Shown piece by piece: positions 59,490 to 64,000 of a stretch of DNA of 64,000 nt. Position 1 is the stretch's first letter. Each line of letters starts with the position of its first letter. Origin of the DNA: Hysterangium stoloniferum (Eukaryota; Basidiomycota; Agaricomycetes; Hysterangiales; Hysterangiaceae); the NCBI GenBank assembly GCA_015178975.1, contig WHVD01000049.1:518478-582477 (forward strand). The letters run 5' to 3'. The position numbers and the translations under genes are program-made. The notes under the pieces are model-generated. The model saw nothing but the letters and a program-made list of their open reading frames with translations. It had not been told where the DNA came from and did no database searches.

Positions 59490-60327
59490 ATGTCTGACAT
59501 AGAAGTTGATCAACTCAAATCAGAATCCGAGTTTTTGGGTTTCGAGGATAGAGATGCAGTTGTTGATGCAGCTGGTAAGTCAATTTCTGGGATTTCTTTA
59601 AAATTAGTTAATTAGTTATTTTTTTTAGAAGAAATTCCCAAAAAGCATATGGTGGATTGTGAAGAACCGTTCGATAAGGCAACTCGTAAAGGAATTGGAA
59701 TGCAATGGGAATTTGAGGCAAAATTGGAAAATTCGTAATTTTTCGATTTGTTGAATTTTTGTCAATTTTTGCTAATTTGTTTTTTCCAGTTGCACTATGT
59801 GTTTTAACACGAATTTCGTGTGTAAGAAAAGTAACGTGTCATCAAATTGCGATCAGTGTAATTGATTGCATCAAGCGTGTTATTGGACTGTGAATAGGCC
59901 AGCCGGAAAACCACATTGAAACCGAAAAAAGAGTTGGAATGTGATCAAAGAATCGGAGAATGAAAGTGAAGATGGTAGTCCAGGAATTTGCAAACTTGGA
60001 CAAAGGAAGAATGTCCATTGCAACATTATGTCGAGAATGTTGAATTTTTTGAGACGGTCGAGAAGGTTGGAAAATCGGTCAGATAATCACTTGGAGAAAG
60101 AAATAAAATTGATTGGTGAAAGGATGTCAAAAATGGAGGAAAGAATGGAGGATTTAATTGGTGAGATTAAAGCGTTTAGGGATGATTTTTTGGTTTTGTT
60201 GAAGAAACTGGTCGAAAGTGGCAATTTTAGTGAGGAGACTGATATTAGTGTTAATAGTGGGAGATTTAGGGGGGCATGGTTTGATAAGATGGTGGAATTG
60301 AGAGGGGAAGGAATTGAGGACTTGTAG
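59490..60327 (+). pseudogene. Antisense accessory ORF with Zn(II)2Cys6 spacing
   Basis: Three exons: 59490-59574, 59629-59734 and 59790-60327 (GTAAGT..TTTTAG and GTAATT..TTCCAG introns). The product begins MSDIEVDQLKSESEFLGFED and continues EEIPKKHMVDCEEPFDKAT. The third exon opens with cysteines spaced C-x2-C-x6-C-x8-C-x2-C-x6-C (59791-59885), the spacing of fungal Zn(II)2Cys6 clusters. A charged helical region follows (LEKEIKLIGERMSKMEERME, LVLLKKLVESGNFSEE), a probable coiled coil, ending ELRGEGIEDL. Two in-frame TGA codons (near 59866 and 59912) break it. It converges on the Gypsy pol (stop at 60434), about 107 bp away, and begins just after the polypurine tract. Function unknown; a DNA-binding regulator is a guess from the spacing. 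Confidence 0.6.
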
Positions 60328-60433
60328 ATACTTAAAATTTTGATATAATTGATGTTTTTGGCATTTTGATTTGTTTTTCAATTTTGTCGAATAGATGTCA
60401 AAATAAGTGTCAAAAGATAGTTGAATGAAATTT

Positions 60434-61119
60434 TTAATGTTGTGGAAGATTTGGATATTTTTGATGAAATTCTTCGATAAGGTTGAAAGCATGTTTGAGA
60501 TCTTGAGATCCTAACCATGAAGTTTCTTCGTCTGTTCCTTCATAACCTAACCAAGCAACTAAATATCGTAATGAATCCTTATATCTTTTATCGAATTTTG
60601 AATCCAAAATTTCTCAAATTTCATATTCGGGTTCTTCTTCAACATAAATTGGTGGAGGAGGAGGTTGTTTTCGATTTGGGAAAGTATTGGGATAAAATGG
60701 TTCTAACATTGAGACGTGAAAGATGGGATGAATTCCTTTGAGATGATTGGGAAGTTTTAATGTATATGAATGAGATCCTGGTCGAGCAATGATTTCGAAT
60801 GGGCCTAATAATTTTTTGGATAATTTTTTCGATGGTCGAGTTGTTCAAATGAAGTCAGATCGTACGAAGACTTGAGAATGGATTGGAAAGTCGAATGATT
60901 CTTTTCGATGTATGTCGGAATATTTTTGATAACGTATTTGCACTTTCTGGATATTTGATTTGAGATGTTTATGTAGAGCTTCGAGATCTGTCATATAATC
61001 ATGAGCTAGAGCGGAAGCTAGATCTTTTTCAGGGTGAATTTCTAACAATGGATGATAACCTTTATTAGCAAAAAATGGCGTTTCACCAGTTGTTTCAGAA
61101 GGTGCATTTGTTACGACTG
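60434..61119 (-). pseudogene. Gypsy integrase C-terminus and chromodomain
   Basis: Minus reading NAPSETTGETPFFANKGYHP, FDFPIHSQVFVRSDFI, a stop, then KLLGPFEIIARPGSYSYTL, HPIFHVSMLEPFYPN, a second stop and the chromodomain LAWLGYEGTDEETSW-like end with EEFHQKYPNLPQH before TAA at 60434. Both internal stops are TGA. Truncated at 61119 by an LTR insertion; the rest of pol lies beyond it. Confidence 0.8.
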
Positions 61120-61723
61120 TGTCGTAACCCATGTCGCAACCCGATGGTCTCCGAGAATACTACAGTCTATCGATGTTCCAAGTTATTGATCAAGTCATCA
61201 TTTCGGCAACCTTCGGAATACCGACACTGACATATACCTTCACGGCGATCAAACCTTGTTTACGCCCCTGTCAAAATATACTCATACCATCTGGTTATGC
61301 TTTGATATGTCCCCTTTCATTATGATGATCTGTTTTACTCCATGTTTCACATATGCCCATATATACCTGTAGCCCGTGGACTATTCCCTTTTCTCGTAAT
61401 CCCACTCTCGGCTAAATCTCGGCTTCCAATCTTATCGTAACTTTCCGGTTTCTAGTCAAGTCTATTCGTCAAATAGTGTTTCCGCTCTTCCCTTAGTTAG
61501 TAGTTTCTAGACGCCGATAACTCATATATAAACCCACTGTAAATGTAGTTATTAGACAATCAGAATATCGACTTAGATCGACTTAGATACCCTCTAATTT
61601 CCGACTCCATTATCTATTCACGACCACCACATTCCAACTCCATCCGATTTACGATTCAACCTACATTTACGACTTCAACCTCTAGTCTCCAACTCTCAGT
61701 CCCCGACACTCTCAGTCTCCGAC

Positions 61724-62543
61724 TGTCTCAATACACACACAGGCCGGGTTTCCGGAGAAACCCGTGGGATATCCGGTAGGACTTGGCTTCAGCTTATAGG
61801 CTGCGACCTCGCTAGATCGTGTTGTCCAATTTCAAACGGACGGACGGGGATCCCGGGGAATCCGGGCGGGGTTCGTGGGTCATAAGTCGTAGGTTGGGGG
61901 TCGTGGGTTGTGAGTCGAGCTGGTTGAGAGAGATAGATGCGCCAGAGCCCGTGAGCTCCGATTAGTGCGAGCGATGTGAATCGAGTAAGGTTTTAGAGCG
62001 GAAAATATTATTAGATTACTGGGGGGAATCTAAGCTAATTTTCTGACTGGATTGTATGTACAACATCTGCCAGTTTATATAGACTGTGGAATGCATGACA
62101 TACCAAATCCAGTAATAACGAAACGAAAACTAACAAAACATGAAACGGGAATAGTAAACACCAAATTGGTGTTAGGAACGGAACGGAACAGAGCGGAGTC
62201 TGAATCGTGACAAAGCATAACCCATAACGGGAAACGGAGTGGGAGCGGAGTCCTAAATTGTGACAGGTCATTTGACTAAAATGGGAACGGGGCTCGATTA
62301 GAGCGGTGACGGGATTCTAAGTGGGGACCGGTGACTGATGCGTGGGATGAAGACGGACATAGACAGAGACGGAGTCCGGGGGAAGTCCGGTGACTGATAT
62401 GTGTCGTAATGAGGTCGAACGTAACGAGTCTTGACATAACGGAGTCCGGGCAGGAAATCCTATAAACAGACGATTGGTGCTTGTAGCGCGTGGGGGCGTA
62501 CATGTTAGTGCCCGGAGTCCGGCAGGATTGTCTGGTCATAACA
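61724..62543 (-). mobile_element. Solo LTR B2
   Basis: Minus LTR beginning TGTTATGACCAGACAATCC at 62543, close to B1. The inverted-repeat motif is at 61777-61810. A possible 5-bp duplication GACTG lies on both sides (61721-61725 and 62544-62548), with a slightly altered LTR end; it sits inside repetitive GACTGTCTC sequence, so the duplication is not certain. Confidence 0.75.
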
Positions 62544-63880
62544 GACTGTCTCAGTCTCCGACTGTCTCCGACTGTCTCCGACTGTCTCCGACTGTCTCCG
62601 ACTGTCTCCGACTGTCTCCGACTGTCTCCGACTGTCTCCGACTCTCTCTCGTCTCCGACACTCTCTCTCGGTCTCCGACACTCTCTCTCGGTCTCCGACT
62701 CTCTCTCTCGGTCTCCGACTCTCTCTCTCGTCTCCGACTCTCTCTCTCGGTCTCCGACTCTCTCTCTCGTCTCCGACTCTCTCTCTCGGTTCCGACTCTC
62801 TCTCTCGCTCCGACTCTCTCTCTCGGTCTCCGACTCTCTCTCTCGGTCTCCGACTCTCTCCTCGTCTCCGACTCTCTCTCCTCTCTCTCTCGGTCTCCGA
62901 CTCTCTCTCTCGCTCTCCCACTCTCACTCGTCTCCGACTCCGACTCTCTCTCTCGGTCTCCGACTCCTCTCTCGGTCTCTCTCTCTCTCGGTCTCCGACT
63001 CTCTCTCTCTCCGACTCTCTCGGTCTCCGACTCTCTCTCTCGGTCTCCGACTCTCTCTCTCTCGACTCTCTCGGTCTCCGACTCTCTCGGTCTCCGACTC
63101 TCTCGGTCTCCTCTCTCGGTCTCCGACTCTCTCGGTCTCCGACTCTCTCGGTCTCCGACTCTCTCGGTCTCCGACTCTCTCGTCTCCGACTCTCTCGTCT
63201 CCGACTCTCTCGGTCTCCGACTCTCTCGGTCTCCGACTCTCTCGCCCGACTCTCTCCCGACTCTCTCGGTCTCCGACTCTCTCGGTCTCCGACTCTCTCG
63301 GTCTCCGACTCTCTCGGTCTCCGACTCTCTCGGTCTCCGACTCTCTCGGTCTCCGACTCTCTCGGTCTCCGACTCTCTCGGTCTCCGACTCTCTCGGTCT
63401 CCGACTCTCTCGGTCTCCGACTCTCTCGGTCTCCGACTCTCTCGGTCTCCGACTCTCTCGGTCTCCGACTCTCTCGGTCTCCGACTCTCTCGGTCTCCGA
63501 CTCTCTCGGTCTCCGACTCTCTCGGTCTCCGACTCTCTCGGTCTCCGACTCTCTCGGTCTCCGACTCTCTCGGTCTCCGACTCTCTCGGTCTCCGACTCT
63601 CTCGGTCTCCGACTCTCTCGGTCTCCGACTCTCTCGGTCTCCGACTCTCTCGGTCTCCGACTCTCTCGGTCTCCGACTCTCTCGGTCTCCGACTCTCTCG
63701 GTCTCCGACTCTCTCGGTCTCCGACTCTCTCGGTCTCCGACTCTCTCGTCGTCCGTCGTCTCCGACTCGTCTCCTCGGTCTCCGACTCTCTCCGACTCCG
63801 GTCTCCGACTCTCTCGGTCTCCGACTCTCTCGGTCTCCGACTCTCTCCTCGGTCTCCGACTCTCTCGGTCTCCGACTCTT
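62544..63880. repeat. CT/CG-rich minisatellite of about 1.3 kb
   Basis: Three zones: a 10-bp unit GACTGTCTCC (about eight copies to 62640), then an irregular 18-20-bp unit GACTCTCTCTCTCGGTCTCC to about 63060, then a 16-bp unit CTCTCGGTCTCCGACT, nearly perfect for about 30 copies between 63258 and 63747, with degenerate ends. The long open frames across it are a consequence of repetition. Confidence 0.95.
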
Positions 63881-64000
63881 GGTCTCCTACCCCTCAACCC
63901 AACCCTCAACTTATCCTTCGGTTTCCGATCGGTAGTTTACGGAGAGGTTTACTTGACAGGACTAGTTTTCGCCCGCCCGAAATTTAAGGACACCTGACGG

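Larger units (their letters stand above)
61120..64000 (+). mobile_element. LTR of family A, interrupted by solo LTR B2 and a minisatellite; runs off the window
   Basis: Starts TGTCGTAACCCATGTCGCAACC, preceded by GACTG. It aligns, inverted, with 17791-16565: the parts 61120-61723 and about 63880-64000 are continuous in that copy. The last bases match A up to about 15 bp before the conserved inverted-repeat motif, so the LTR should end some 80-100 bp beyond the window. Confidence 0.8.

Noticed and set aside
62474..63997. Very long overlapping ORFs of 450-507 codons on both strands
   Set aside because: They run through the minisatellite, whose units have no stop codon in several frames; the products are pure repeats of Ser/Leu/Arg or Arg/Glu.

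Overview
The window looks like nuclear DNA of a filamentous basidiomycete, probably an Agaricomycete. Genes carry many short introns of about 50-60 bp with GT..AG ends, and the gene set is fungal: DNA polymerase epsilon, PIF1 helicase, an NCS1 permease and old yellow enzyme paralogues. Dense nests of chromodomain Gypsy-type LTR retrotransposons lie between gene islands. No rRNA, tRNA, CRISPR array or bacterial-style operon was seen.

Layout. (1) 0.1-15.0 kb is a gene island: an old yellow enzyme (OYE) gene on the minus strand (100-1629), about 3 kb with no recognisable gene, an apparently complete POL2 gene (4671-11883, minus), and a second OYE gene (13477-15014, plus). (2) 15.0-38.9 kb is the first transposon nest. 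It holds LTR remnants, an LTR with another solo LTR inside it, a decayed Gypsy element with an antisense accessory ORF (about 18.5-21.2 kb), a solo LTR, a nearly complete but broken Gypsy element (22.4-32.4 kb, minus) with a large extra ORF after pol, a second solo LTR, remnants of unknown genes, two CACTA-like foldback elements, a transposase-like remnant and three more solo LTRs. (3) 39-55.8 kb is a second gene island: an M20 amidohydrolase, PIF1, a possible F-box protein, an NCS1 permease, a BTB/POZ protein and a DUF1764 protein. (4) 55.9-64.0 kb is the second nest. It holds nested LTRs, a 72-bp triplicated repeat, another Gypsy fragment with the same antisense accessory ORF arrangement, and an LTR interrupted by a solo LTR and by a 1.3-kb minisatellite reaching almost to the window end.

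The genes do not form one pathway; these are ordinary eukaryotic loci separated by repeats. The most interesting material is in the transposons. Two different Gypsy elements carry a convergent antisense ORF between pol and the 3' LTR; one copy encodes six cysteines in exact Zn(II)2Cys6 spacing followed by a probable coiled coil. A short inverted repeat with compensatory arm changes recurs in at least nine LTRs of several families. Nearly every in-frame stop checked in transposon reading frames is TGA where CGA is the simplest ancestor, matching CpG decay seen between LTR copies.

Splice sites were read by eye, so exon edges are approximate unless stated. Family assignments rest on motifs recognised in the translations; no database search was run.
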